A stretch of DNA of 64,000 nt from Tectiglobus sp965223355. Its GTDB lineage: Bacteria; Pseudomonadota; Alphaproteobacteria; Rhizobiales; Hyphomicrobiaceae. The stretch covers positions 3,968,001 to 4,032,000 of the forward strand of contig CBDCWE010000003.1 in assembly GCA_965223355.1 (NCBI GenBank), read 5' to 3'. Both the position numbers and the translations under genes were made by a program. The notes beneath the pieces were generated by a model. That model worked only from the letters and a program-made list of their open reading frames with translations, searched no databases and had not been told where the DNA came from. Shown in pieces: positions 35,374 through 43,643 of the stretch (positions are counted from its first letter, which is position 1; every line of letters starts with the position of its first letter).

Positions 35374-35532
35374 GAAACCTCTGATCAAGTCGGGGGTCCC
35401 CCTGGTCGGGGAGTTTGAGGGGCTGAAAGCCCCTCAAGGATCGCCGCAACGCGGCGATTGGTTAAGGTCTCCGCCCTTAACAATCCCGCCAAAGGGCATT
35501 GCCCTTTGGAAACCTGAGACGTGTTCAGAGGA
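35374..35532 (-). repeat. Family B repeat, copy B3
   Basis: This is a nearly complete family-B element in reverse orientation, with all five palindromes recognisable. The first (CCCTGG side) stem and the TTAAGG stem have mismatches. Its right end CAGAGGATGCC is followed after three bases by CTAG of repeat A4, so members of both families sit back to back. Confidence 0.85.
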
Positions 35533-35535
35533 TGC

Positions 35536-35674
35536 CTAGATCATCGTGCTTTAAGTTGGAACCGCTATTGCGGTTCCAACTTAAAGCACAAAGATGATCG
35601 CCACTTTAGAGGCGAGCAACTTTCTGCCTTTATTCGGGATCGTTCCGATTCCGAATAAAGGCAGGTTGCTCTAG
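35536..35674 (-). repeat. Family A repeat, copy A4 (complete, CTAG at both ends)
   Basis: This is the cleanest full-length family-A copy, in reverse orientation, with CTAG on each side. Hairpin 2 has a 20-bp perfect arm plus the GATCATC extension; the 3-nt bulges in the inner arms (AAA here on the hairpin 2 side in this orientation, TTT on the hairpin 1 side) are both present. The TA/CTAG flanks fit a TA target-site duplication. Confidence 0.92.
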
Positions 35675-35836
35675 ACTTGACGGGCGCGGTTGGAATTTAG
35701 GCAGCTGTGGGGCAGGCCTGTGCGCATTCGCCGGGTTTCTCAATCGCCGAGTTGTGTCAAGTAACGGCCCACAGTCGCGTGCAGTCGGTCGGTCGCCGGC
35801 AAGGCGCAGGTGGCAGAAGTGAAGGGAATGGCGGCC

Positions 35837-36049
35837 ATGAAAGATGATTTGCCGAAGCTGCAGCGTTATTTGCGCAGGCTGTTCAATACCGATCGGCTGA
35901 GAATTGTCATGCATCCGAAGAAGGCCGACATGGCCGAAGTGTTCATCGATGATGAGTTTATCGCACCGCTCTATCGCGAAGAAGAAGACGGTGAGGTCAG
36001 CTATCAGCTGCAGATGGCAATCCTCGATATTGATCTCGACGAAACTTGA
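35837..36049 (+). CDS. DUF3126 family protein
   Basis: This 70-residue acidic protein matches the small DUF3126 family found in Alphaproteobacteria: MKDDLPKLQRYLRRLFNTD, then RIVMHPKKADMAEVFIDDEF, then YQLQMAILDIDLDE. I chose the ATG nine bases after GGGA; in-frame starts three and nine codons earlier are less likely. It is followed 14 bases later by a gamma-carbonic anhydrase gene, so the two are probably co-transcribed. Function unknown. Confidence 0.85.
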   Translation: MKDDLPKLQRYLRRLFNTDRLRIVMHPKKADMAEVFIDDEFIAPLYREEEDGEVSYQLQMAILDIDLDET

Positions 36050-36063
36050 GCGGAGGTGGGCCG

Positions 36064-36597
36064 ATGGCATTGTTCAGTCTTGACGGAAACTGCGTCACCA
36101 AACCGGCCAACGGTGCATGCTGGGTTGCCCCGAATGCGACGGTGGTCGGCAACGTGCATCTCGCCGAGAATGCCAGTATCTGGTTCAATGCGGTTGTGCG
36201 CGGCGATAACGAACCAATCACGATCGGTCGCGGCGCCAATGTTCAGGATGGTTGCGTTTTGCACACCGACCCAGGTTTTCCGATGACGATCGAGGAAGAT
36301 TGCACGATCGGCCATATGGTGATGCTGCACGGTTGTACGATCAAGCGCGGCAGTTTGATCGGGATCGGGGCGATTGTGCTCAACGGTGCCGTCATTGGTG
36401 AGGACTGTCTGATCGGGGCACACGCCCTGGTGCCGGAAGGTAAGGTAATCCCGCCGCGCTCCCTGGTGATGGGGACGCCCGGCAAGGTCGTTCGCGAAGT
36501 GACGGATGAGGATATCGTGCGCAATCGGCGTGCGGCCGAAAGCTATCAGCGCAACTGGCGTCGATTTGCTGCCGGCATGAAGCCGCAGCCCGACTGA
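36064..36597 (+). CDS. Gamma-carbonic anhydrase family hexapeptide-repeat protein
   Basis: The product (177 aa) is a left-handed beta-helix protein of the gamma-CA/PaaY/YrdA type. Hexapeptide turns run through the middle, with the conserved metal-ligand histidines in VLHTDPG and in CTIGHMVMLHGC. The N-terminal RGDNEPITIGRGANVQDG is diagnostic. The C-terminal helix (RRAAESYQRNWRRFAAG) packs against the trimer. The ATG has a perfect GGAGG. Whether it has carbonic anhydrase activity or another acyl-transferase-like role is open. Confidence 0.92.
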   Translation: MALFSLDGNCVTKPANGACWVAPNATVVGNVHLAENASIWFNAVVRGDNEPITIGRGANVQDGCVLHTDPGFPMTIEEDCTIGHMVMLHGCTIKRGSLIGIGAIVLNGAVIGEDCLIGAHALVPEGKVIPPRSLVMGTPGKVVREVTDEDIVRNRRAAESYQRNWRRFAAGMKPQPD

Positions 36598-36653
36598 TGG
36601 CCTGTTGCGCCGGGCCGGAACCCTGCCGCTTCCTGGCCCGGCCAGCCACGGCC

Positions 36654-36742
36654 ATGATCTGATGATCGCCACTTTAGAGGCGAGCAACTTTCTGCCTTTA
36701 TTCAGGATCGTTCCGATTCCGAATAAAGGCAGGTTGCTCTAG
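36654..36742 (-). repeat. Family A repeat, copy A5 (hairpin 2 deleted)
   Basis: Only hairpin 1, with its TTT/AAA-type inner bulge, and the small central hairpin remain, in reverse orientation, ending in CTAG. The left side keeps just ATGATCTGATGATC, a joined remnant of the hairpin 2 outer and inner arms. It lies between convergent genes. Confidence 0.85.
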
Positions 36743-36752
36743 TGCGGAGCTG

Positions 36753-37376
36753 TCAGCGCGTGTTGAGGCCGGCCAGAGCCTGCGGCGATGCCGTGGCACT
36801 GGGGTCGAGCGACATCCAGATCTTCGGGTTGATGTAGGACTGGCGCATCACGTAGCGGTAGGGCGTGCTGGTCCAAAGCTTGACCTCGGGGTCCTTGTTG
36901 TCGAGGATGAAGTCGCCCTGGGCCGTGCGTGCGGTCAGCACGGCGTGGCCTTCGCCCTTTTCGTCCAGTACGACCGTGATCAGCACCGCGCCGGCCGGCC
37001 AGCCGCGTTCCATCAACATCTTGCGCTTGAGGACGACGTAGTCCTCGCAGTCGCCCATAGCACCGGGAAACGTCCAGAATTCCTCAACACCGTAGACTTG
37101 GTTATCGGTTGCCGGAATGACTGCCTCGTTGACCTTGCGGTTGACTTCGTCGAGTTCGCTGAGACGGTCGGGCGAGGCTTGAAAGCGTCTGCTGTCGAAA
37201 CCTTTGCTGATGCACTCGGCCGTGAACGACTGACAGAACTGCACGAAACCGTAAGGTGGAGCGGCTTGGCCATGGACACGCATGTAGCGCGGCCCGGCAA
37301 TTGATTGATGTGCAAACAATGGCAAAGCTGCCAATAGCGCGCCCAGCGAAAGGGCACACCAACGCTTCGAAATCAT
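36753..37376 (-). CDS. Exported transglutaminase-like cysteine peptidase (BTLCP/DUF920)
   Basis: This protein (207 aa) has a signal peptide (MISKRWCALSLGALLAALPL, AGP cleavage region) and a bacterial transglutaminase-like cysteine proteinase fold. The catalytic triad is visible: Cys in GDCEDYVVLKR, His in GHAVLTAR, and Asp in FILDNKDPEV. PYGFVQFC near the mature N-terminus is typical. LapG-type members cleave adhesins under c-di-GMP control; two neighbours on the same strand are a PilZ protein and a PAS protein, but no LapD is seen. The frame is open 54 codons upstream without homology. Confidence 0.87.
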   Translation of the reverse strand: MISKRWCALSLGALLAALPLFAHQSIAGPRYMRVHGQAAPPYGFVQFCQSFTAECISKGFDSRRFQASPDRLSELDEVNRKVNEAVIPATDNQVYGVEEFWTFPGAMGDCEDYVVLKRKMLMERGWPAGAVLITVVLDEKGEGHAVLTARTAQGDFILDNKDPEVKLWTSTPYRYVMRQSYINPKIWMSLDPSATASPQALAGLNTR

Positions 37377-37568
37377 CGCAAACCCCGAACGAACAAACGC
37401 TACTTTACGCGGTGCAGAGCAGCGATAACGTGAACCGGAAATTTGTTGCTTGTGAGATCTCCCACGCGCTGTGGACAACTTATTTGACCGGGCGGTCTTG
37501 CAAAGCCGCTTCAGGGCTGAACCAACGCTGTGCAACATGACTTTGTCCTACATTATAGCTCGTTGAAA

Positions 37569-38204
37569 TCAGTCGAAATGTCGGCGAATGGCGTCGACCT
37601 TTTGGATGTCTGTGAACTCGACGCCGAAACCGCGCGTGTGGTGGCGGGCGACGCGTGCGCGCAGCTTGCCGACAATCAATTTGGAGCCGATTGGTGGGCG
37701 CCGTTCGCTGGCGATCGAGGCGCCCGATATCGATACGTCCAAGGCGTTGCACTGCTCGACTTCGCCGTCTTCGTGGGTAATGGCGATGGTATGGTTGGTG
37801 AGCGTGATACGGTCGTGACCGGGTCGCCGCAGATCATGGCCGGTCAGGTCATCTTTGTTGATCAACCACGTCAGTTGGGCGGCCAGTTTTTGGCGCCGGC
37901 GCAGCGTGATCGAAAATTCAAGCGCAAAGCCGTCTTCGAACCGGCGCGTGACGACCCCTTCGAGACCGCCAAGGCTGTCGAAATAGACGACGATATGCTC
38001 ACCGGGGTCGACGTCGACCGGTGATGAGATTGCCGCGCCACCGACGGAAATATCGACCAGTCGGCACGGATATTCGGCCTTTGAGGCGCGCATGAAGCGG
38101 CCGAGCAGCGCCAGTGCAACGCGCTTGTGGCGGCGCCGGTCCGGCGCGATCCGGACGGTCTGTGACGGCGCGGTCACACGTTCGAATGTGGCAGTCGTCA
38201 TCAT
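37569..38204 (-). CDS. Tandem PilZ-domain protein
   Basis: The product (211 aa) has two PilZ-like domains. The first has the c-di-GMP-binding pattern: RRRHKR at its start and DISVGGAAI later, matching RxxxR and [D/N]xSxxG. The second keeps DVSISGASI but lacks the RxxxR motif, so it probably does not bind c-di-GMP and may serve for contact. The start is one of two adjacent ATGs. It is transcribed in the same direction as the PAS protein gene upstream. Confidence 0.85.
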   Translation of the reverse strand: MMTTATFERVTAPSQTVRIAPDRRRHKRVALALLGRFMRASKAEYPCRLVDISVGGAAISSPVDVDPGEHIVVYFDSLGGLEGVVTRRFEDGFALEFSITLRRRQKLAAQLTWLINKDDLTGHDLRRPGHDRITLTNHTIAITHEDGEVEQCNALDVSISGASIASERRPPIGSKLIVGKLRARVARHHTRGFGVEFTDIQKVDAIRRHFD

Positions 38205-38444
38205 TTGACCCTGGCGTGAAGTTGGCGATAGCCGATCGGGCCGGCTGCATACCTGCGACAGTCTGCAGTCTGCAGTATGGGGCCAATTCATTAACGAAGC
38301 ACAAACACGGTGTTTCTGTTTGGGACAGATTGGGTTCGATCGGGCGCGCTCGGTGGATTGCAAGGCGGGCCATCACCGTGTTTGGCTGACCGTTTTACGC
38401 CGGAATTGGCGGCGCGCAGCGGATCGCACGGATATGCTGGTCCG

Positions 38445-39059
38445 TTACTCGCGACCGCCGTCATAGACGCGGAACCGGCGCCGTTGGTCGGTGACCAGGC
38501 GTCGCCATTTGGGCTGCGGATCGGATGGGGAAGACGGTTGCTCGTGCACTGCAGCGACCGATGGGCTATCTTCGTCAAGCTGATTTGGATCGAAAATGGC
38601 GTGATCCGTCAAATGGGCGGCACCATGCCACGACGGCATCTGATCAAAGCTCCAGGCGCCGACGAACCGATTGATTAAGCCGCGCTGGTCGGTGAGTGGC
38701 AGCAAAACGATCTCCGAGTGGTTGATACCACCGGAGCTTAATCTCGAGCACACCGGCAAGGTTGTGACTTGCCCGTAAAGTGTCATGGCGGTGAAATGAT
38801 CTTTCAGGCGCTGTTGATCGCGCGCGCTCCAAAGTGCCAGAAAATCAATGCCGCGCAGTTCTATTGCAAGCTTGTCGCAAATGCGTGTGCCAGCAATACG
38901 AAATCGATAGGAGCCGGTGAGTGTGTTGTCGAGAATCAGCGTCTCGGGCAGGATCGAGGCGATGCGCGACGGCTCAATGTCCAGGCGCCGTGGCGCCGTG
39001 CGTCCTGCACGCAATTCATCCCAGTAGGCAAACAGCAGCTTGCTCGTTCTGTATTTCAT
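38445..39059 (-). CDS. PAS-fold protein of the PAS_5 type
   Basis: This cytoplasmic protein (204 aa) resembles the alphaproteobacterial PAS_5 family: KYRTSKLLFAYWDELRAGR at the start, then PSRIASILPETLILD, and SYRFRIAGTRICDKLAIELRG for the PAS core. A charged low-complexity tail follows. No ligand or output domain is present. Start choice is uncertain: an ATG five codons and a GTG thirteen codons upstream are possible; I took the ATG immediately before the family N-terminus. It sits upstream of the PilZ gene on the same strand. Confidence 0.75.
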   Translation of the reverse strand: MKYRTSKLLFAYWDELRAGRTAPRRLDIEPSRIASILPETLILDNTLTGSYRFRIAGTRICDKLAIELRGIDFLALWSARDQQRLKDHFTAMTLYGQVTTLPVCSRLSSGGINHSEIVLLPLTDQRGLINRFVGAWSFDQMPSWHGAAHLTDHAIFDPNQLDEDSPSVAAVHEQPSSPSDPQPKWRRLVTDQRRRFRVYDGGRE

Positions 39060-39378
39060 GTGGTTGGCCTGCATCTTGCCATCTCTTGGAATGTTCACGA
39101 ACTGCAGGGCAATGCCGGTCTTGCGATAAGACCTGGCGCCTGGCGAAGCGTTGGCAGATTGATTTGAGCAGGAAGCGTGCCAACCGCGGTTCGGTCCGTG
39201 TGGAACGGATCGACAGATGATGTATTGTTTAAAATTCCGAGCCGGATGCCCGGTTGAACGGGACGCAATTTCGTCAGAGTGTTAGCGTCGATAAGGCCGG
39301 TATGCGCACCCTCATCAGGGCGTTAACAGGGCGTTATCAGAGCGTTGGATCGCCACCGCGGCCGGTTTTGGAGAGCAA
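39060..39378. other. Divergent promoter region between the PAS and rhomboid genes
   Basis: A 319-bp gap between divergent genes. It contains a moderately AT-rich patch (39215-39260) and two close copies of AGGGCGTTA (39317-39338), possibly a regulator site. I see no gene and no family A or B repeat. Confidence 0.4.
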
Positions 39379-40092
39379 ATGCAGAGCAATGAAGCGCAAC
39401 CGCCCGCCATCAATGCACCGGCAGTGGTGGTGTGGTTTTTGGCCGTTCTGATCGGTGTTCACGCGGTGCGCCAATTCATCGGCGCCGCCGGCGAAGAACA
39501 CGTCATCTCCTATCTGGCGCTCTATCCGTTCCGGCTCGGCCCGGACGGCGGCTCGGTGATCGGCGGATTTTGGATCGGCGTCTCGTCGCTGGCCACGCAC
39601 GCGTTGCTGCATTCCGACTGGCTGCACTTGTTGATCAATGGGGCATGGCTTTTGGCGTTCGGGTCGCTTATTGCAAGGCGGACCTCGGTTGCCGGATTTG
39701 CCGTTCTGTTTGTGGTTTGTGCCATTGCCGGCGGTTTATTCTTTATTGGCATTAACGGTTTTTCGCAGGCGATCGTGATCGGCGCATCCGGTGCTATTTC
39801 GGGCCTGATGGGGGCGGCGTTCCGGCTGATATTCGCCGCTTACCAGGGCGGCGGCATGGCGTTGCTGCAGCGTTATCCGAAGCTTGTTCCGCGCATGTCG
39901 CTGGCGATGGCACTGAGGGATCGCGCGACGATGGTTGCCTCGGGTCTGTGGGTGTTGTTCAACCTGCTCTTCGGATTGGGCGGGCCAATGCTGGTCGGTG
40001 CAGCCAGCATTGCGTGGGAGGCGCATCTCGGCGGATTTCTGGCCGGTTTTGTGCTGTTCGGTGTGGTCGACCAGGGCCGCTGCTGGAGCTGA
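39379..40092 (+). CDS. Rhomboid family intramembrane serine protease
   Basis: This inner-membrane protease (237 aa) has six predicted spans. The catalytic serine is in GASGAISG and the histidine in WEAHLGGF in the last span; SDWLHLLINGAWLLAFG provides the conserved His-Asn region of the second span. It lacks a cytoplasmic domain beyond a short N-terminal tail. Its substrate is unknown. Repeat B4 follows the gene. Confidence 0.9.
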   Translation: MQSNEAQPPAINAPAVVVWFLAVLIGVHAVRQFIGAAGEEHVISYLALYPFRLGPDGGSVIGGFWIGVSSLATHALLHSDWLHLLINGAWLLAFGSLIARRTSVAGFAVLFVVCAIAGGLFFIGINGFSQAIVIGASGAISGLMGAAFRLIFAAYQGGGMALLQRYPKLVPRMSLAMALRDRATMVASGLWVLFNLLFGLGGPMLVGAASIAWEAHLGGFLAGFVLFGVVDQGRCWS

Positions 40093-40100
40093 CGGCCGGC

Positions 40101-40207
40101 GCTCTTAACCAATCGCCGCGTTGCGGCGATCGATGAGGGACTTTCAGCCCCTCAAACACCCCGACCAGGGGATGATCCCCTCGACCCCGGACTTGTTCAG
40201 AGGTTCC
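40101..40207 (+). repeat. Family B repeat, copy B4 (5'-truncated)
   Basis: This copy starts inside the second palindrome (CTCTTAACC) and keeps the third to fifth, with single mismatches in the third and fourth. The right end TTCAGAGGTTCC is intact and abuts the TAA stop of the patatin gene on the minus strand, with no base in between. Confidence 0.85.
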
Positions 40208-41167
40208 TTAGGCCGGCTGTGCGATGGTTGACGTCGCCGGCACCTCCGGCGCGGTCAGATCAAGTTGGACATCCGACAGCACACGCCTGGCGGCCGTTGC
40301 ACCGCGCTCGATCATCTCTTCTGCGCGGTGAAACTCGAACAGGCCAAAGCTGTTCAGTCGCGGGCTGATCAAGATATCCGGCGGATCGCCGGCAAGGCGC
40401 GATCGTGCGATGCGGTCGTGGACGATGTTGATGGCATCGACCATGACGGTGGAAATGCTCGGCGGGCTTTCGGGATCGGACTGATTGCGGCCAAAGAGTT
40501 GGCGCTGCAGCAGTTTTCGTGCGCCCCAACCGTTGGTGGCGGCCAGGGTTTGGGGTTCCGGTGCTTCTTCGCGATCGGGTTTTGCCTCGATGTCGGAGAG
40601 CACCGCGCCAAGCCCGAACAGGTCGGCATTGAGGTTGACGGCGATGACATACTGGGCGCCCATGGCCCGACAGACGGTGACCGGGATCGGGTTGACGAGG
40701 GCGCCGTCGAACAGCCAGCGACCATCAAGTCGAACCGGGCGAAAGATGCCGGGTATGGCATATGATGCGCGCATGCACTCGACCAATGAACCGCGTGTCA
40801 GCCAGACCTCATGACCCGAGCCGATCTCGGTTGCGATGGCGGTGTAGGGAAGGTCGAGATCTTCAATGTTGATGCCGCCAAGGGCGGTTTGCAAGGCCTG
40901 GCCCAGTCGGCGGCCGCTGATCAGGCCGGAACCTGCCAGATTGACGTCGAAATAGCCGAACACCGTGCGGCGCGTCAGACTGAGCGCGAACTGTTCGAGT
41001 TTGTCGAGTTTGCGAGCCGCATAACAGCCGCCGACGACGGCACCGATCGACGTGCCGGAGATGCAGTAGGGCTTGATGCCGGCGGCCAACAGGGCGCGCA
41101 ACACACCGATGTGAGCCCAGCCGCGGGCCGCACCGCCGCCAAAAGCTATGCCAATCTTTGGTTCCAA
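40208..41167 (-). CDS. Patatin-like phospholipase (RssA/YlbK type)
   Basis: The product (319 aa) has the oxyanion glycine-rich motif FGGGAARGWAHIG (about 9-21), the nucleophile motif GTSIGAVVGG, and the second catalytic residue in DGALVNPIP. These define the Ser-Asp dyad of patatin lipases. It has no signal peptide and no extra domain, fitting the YlbK/RssA group of likely cytosolic acyl hydrolases. Its stop codon abuts repeat B4. Confidence 0.9.
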   Translation of the reverse strand: MEPKIGIAFGGGAARGWAHIGVLRALLAAGIKPYCISGTSIGAVVGGCYAARKLDKLEQFALSLTRRTVFGYFDVNLAGSGLISGRRLGQALQTALGGINIEDLDLPYTAIATEIGSGHEVWLTRGSLVECMRASYAIPGIFRPVRLDGRWLFDGALVNPIPVTVCRAMGAQYVIAVNLNADLFGLGAVLSDIEAKPDREEAPEPQTLAATNGWGARKLLQRQLFGRNQSDPESPPSISTVMVDAINIVHDRIARSRLAGDPPDILISPRLNSFGLFEFHRAEEMIERGATAARRVLSDVQLDLTAPEVPATSTIAQPA

Positions 41168-41378
41168 TATCCCAACTTTCCGCGCCGGTGCGCTGTTGGC
41201 GCCAACAACTGCGTATATGCCTCACGGGTCTCGAAGAACATGCAATAATCATGATCGAGTAATGCCGCTGCCGGATCATGTCAGAATTGATATTGATTCT
41301 GGTTAAATTATAACACCACCACTTGCCGGGCGCGGCTGAAATGGTCAGTGAAGCTGCATGTGGTTTGGCGAGCGCGCC

Positions 41379-41774
41379 TTAACCATCAATGAACTCAAGC
41401 GTTGCCGGGCTATCAGGACGGTTTCGCAACACCCGGCGGTAAAAGCATGAACGACGTTTCGTATGACAGGCATGGCCATCGCCGGCAACCTCGGTCAGCA
41501 GCCAGATGACATCCTGATCGCAATCGGTGCGCATATCTACGACGTGCAAGGTGTTGCCGCTGTCCTCGCCCTTGCGCCACAGTTTGGCGCGAGAACGGCT
41601 CCAGAAATGGGCCATGCCGGTTGCGATTGTGGCCTCGAGCGCCGCGGCGTTCATCCACGCAAACATCAGAATTTCACCGGTTGCAGCATCGCTGGCAATC
41701 GCCGGAATGAGACCGTTCTGGTCGAATGTCGGGGTGAAGGCGCGGCCCTCTTCACGGTGCTTTTCATGGGCCAT
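41379..41774 (-). CDS. hisI: Phosphoribosyl-AMP cyclohydrolase
   Basis: HisI (131 aa) catalyses the third step of histidine synthesis. The metal site residues are in DMRTDCDQD, and the zinc cysteines in HACHT and SCFYR are present; FAWMNAAALEATI and HFWSRSRAKLWRKGEDSGN are family signatures. The ATG has GGAG eight bases upstream; the longer open frame lacks homology. The HisE domain is absent, as in other alphaproteobacteria with separate hisE. It lies 107 bases downstream of folE on the same strand. Confidence 0.95.
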   Translation of the reverse strand: MAHEKHREEGRAFTPTFDQNGLIPAIASDAATGEILMFAWMNAAALEATIATGMAHFWSRSRAKLWRKGEDSGNTLHVVDMRTDCDQDVIWLLTEVAGDGHACHTKRRSCFYRRVLRNRPDSPATLEFIDG

Positions 41775-41881
41775 GGCGCGATCTCCAGGAACTTTGTTCA
41801 TCGGTGCCACCGATGGTTCAGCAATGGCGGGCCATACCGGCGACATCGCCGATGCTGGCTACCGATTTGGACTGGCGTGGC

Positions 41882-42541
41882 TCACGGGTTTGCCAAACGG
41901 GCACTTGGCGGGGCAGGTCTGGCGAGCGCGATAAAGCGACTTTGCAAGTCGGGATCGGTCTTGAAGCTGCCGACAAACCGGGTTGTGACCGTGGCGATAC
42001 CGGACTGACGGATGCCGCGGAACGAGATGCACTGGTGCTCGGCCGCGATCAGTACGGCGATGCCGCGCGGGGCCAGGCCATCCTGGATCGTCTGCGAAAT
42101 CTGCTCGGTCAAGGCTTCTTGCGTCTGTAGGCGCCGGGCGAGCGTATCAACCACGCGGGCAAGCCGGGAGAGGCCGACCAGGCGGTGATCGGGCAGGTAG
42201 GCGACGCTCGCTGTGCCTTCAAACGGTGTGATGTGGTGTTCGCAAAAGCTCTGAACGCGAATGCCGGTGAGCAGGACCATATCGTCGTAGCCGTCCGACA
42301 TCTCGACGTCGGCCTCGCTCAGCCAGGCCAGGGGATCTTCATGGTAGCCTCGAAAGTATTCGCCATAAGCCTCGACAACCCGGCTCGGCGTTGCCCGCAG
42401 CTCCTCCCGGTCCGGGTCTTCGCCGGCCCACGCAATGAGCGTGCGCACCGCGTCTTCGGCCTGTTGCCGGGTCGGCTTGGCCGGCGCGGGCGGGTCGGGT
42501 GCTAGGGTTGCGATACGTGGTAACTGGGCCATGGTATACAT
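41882..42541 (-). CDS. folE: GTP cyclohydrolase I
   Basis: FolE (219 aa) makes dihydroneopterin triphosphate from GTP for folate synthesis. The zinc ligands are in SFCEHHITPF (Cys, His) and in EHQCISFRG (Cys), and RQSGIATVTTRFVGSF is the conserved end. A Pro/Ala-rich N-terminal tail precedes the core. The first ATG has no clear ribosome-binding site; a second ATG three codons later is an alternative. It is divergent from the IscU-like gene. Confidence 0.96.
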   Translation of the reverse strand: MYTMAQLPRIATLAPDPPAPAKPTRQQAEDAVRTLIAWAGEDPDREELRATPSRVVEAYGEYFRGYHEDPLAWLSEADVEMSDGYDDMVLLTGIRVQSFCEHHITPFEGTASVAYLPDHRLVGLSRLARVVDTLARRLQTQEALTEQISQTIQDGLAPRGIAVLIAAEHQCISFRGIRQSGIATVTTRFVGSFKTDPDLQSRFIALARPAPPSARLANP

Positions 42542-42740
42542 ATGAGGCGAGGCCGTGGTACGGCGATTGCCACTTTGATGTCGGACGTTGCTGGTCTAAA
42601 CGAGAGGGCAGACTATATAGACCACTATTGCCGCCGTCACCTCCCGGGCGGTGCAGATTGGGCCAAATCTGTCGCGCAACCACGATTGTGGCCGGCAAGG
42701 TGATGGCGGACGGGCGCGAAAGCGGCGCTGGGTGAAGGGC

Positions 42741-43217
42741 ATGATGGCGGATCTCAATGACATCTACAGTTCACGGCTGCTGGATTTGGCGGCCGATATT
42801 CCGCACGCGACCAAGCTGACCGATCCCGATGCCTCGGCGTCGGCGCACTCCAAGCTGTGCGGCTCCACGGTCGCCGTCGAGATTGCCGTCGAGGGCGACA
42901 GAATCGTCGGCTTTGGCCAGACTGTGAAGGCCTGCTTGCTGGGGCAGGCGGCGGCCGCGATCGTCGGCCGTGAGATCGTCGGCACCAGGTTTTGCGAGTT
43001 TCGTGACATTGCCGCGGCAATGCGGGCAATGCTCAAGCAGGACGGGCCACCGCCAGGCGGGCGGTGGAGTGATCTTGGTCTGCTGGAACCGGTCCGCCCC
43101 TACAAGGCGCGGCATGCCTCGACGCTGTTGGTTTTTGATGCCGTCGAGAAGGCGATTGACAATCTCGAAATCAATGCGCCTGAGGTGTCGCACGCAGCAG
43201 CGGCGCGCTGCCTTTAA
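42741..43217 (+). CDS. IscU/NifU-like Fe-S cluster scaffold protein
   Basis: The product (158 aa) shows the IscU_N fold: LNDIYSSRLLDLAADIPHAT, first ligand Cys in SKLCGST (in place of the VCGD of IscU), second in KACLLGQAAAAIV, and a Cys near the C-terminus (ARCL). This divergent scaffold type is common in Alphaproteobacteria beside folE/hisI and is distinct from the suf operon in the window. Start is one of two adjacent ATGs close to AAGGG. Function as a true scaffold is inferred from the retained cysteines. Confidence 0.83.
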   Translation: MMADLNDIYSSRLLDLAADIPHATKLTDPDASASAHSKLCGSTVAVEIAVEGDRIVGFGQTVKACLLGQAAAAIVGREIVGTRFCEFRDIAAAMRAMLKQDGPPPGGRWSDLGLLEPVRPYKARHASTLLVFDAVEKAIDNLEINAPEVSHAAAARCL

Positions 43218-43236
43218 GATCGAAGTGATAGCGGCA

Positions 43237-43605
43237 ATGGCTGTTGATTTGAAACCGGGCTGGCTGTCTTGGACGGGCCGCTGGCTGATCAAGGGACCGA
43301 TCGTCGTCTATCGCCTGACGCTGCGGCCCTGGCTCGGCTGGCCATGCCGGCATCTGCCGACCTGTTCCGATTATGCCCTAGAGGCGGTTGACCGCAACGG
43401 TGCCTGGCGCGGCTTGTGGTTGACGATTTCGCGTCTGGCGCGCTGCCAGCCGTGGGGGACGGCGGGCCTTGATCCGGTGCCCGATATCCGCGCGCAACGC
43501 TTCCTGTTGCGACCGTGGCGCTATGGCCGCTGGAGTGGACGCCATATTGTGCAGTCGTGGGCGCGTGCGGATCAACCCGCTTCGTCGCGCCCGGACCGGC
43601 CGTAA
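43237..43605 (+). CDS. yidD: Membrane protein insertion efficiency factor YidD
   Basis: YidD (122 aa) is a small amphipathic inner-membrane-associated protein that aids YidC. Its signature is complete: a YRLTLRPWLG segment, CRHLPTCSDYALEAVDRNG with three conserved Cys/Ser/Tyr residues, and RLARCQPWGTAGLDPVPD. It follows the IscU-like gene by 19 bases and is probably co-transcribed. The C-terminal 35 residues are an Arg/Trp-rich extension. The frame is open far upstream across the preceding gene, without homology. Confidence 0.93.
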   Translation: MAVDLKPGWLSWTGRWLIKGPIVVYRLTLRPWLGWPCRHLPTCSDYALEAVDRNGAWRGLWLTISRLARCQPWGTAGLDPVPDIRAQRFLLRPWRYGRWSGRHIVQSWARADQPASSRPDRP

Positions 43606-43643
43606 CATTATGGGTTTTGGCCGGCACGATGGGCCGACCTTAG

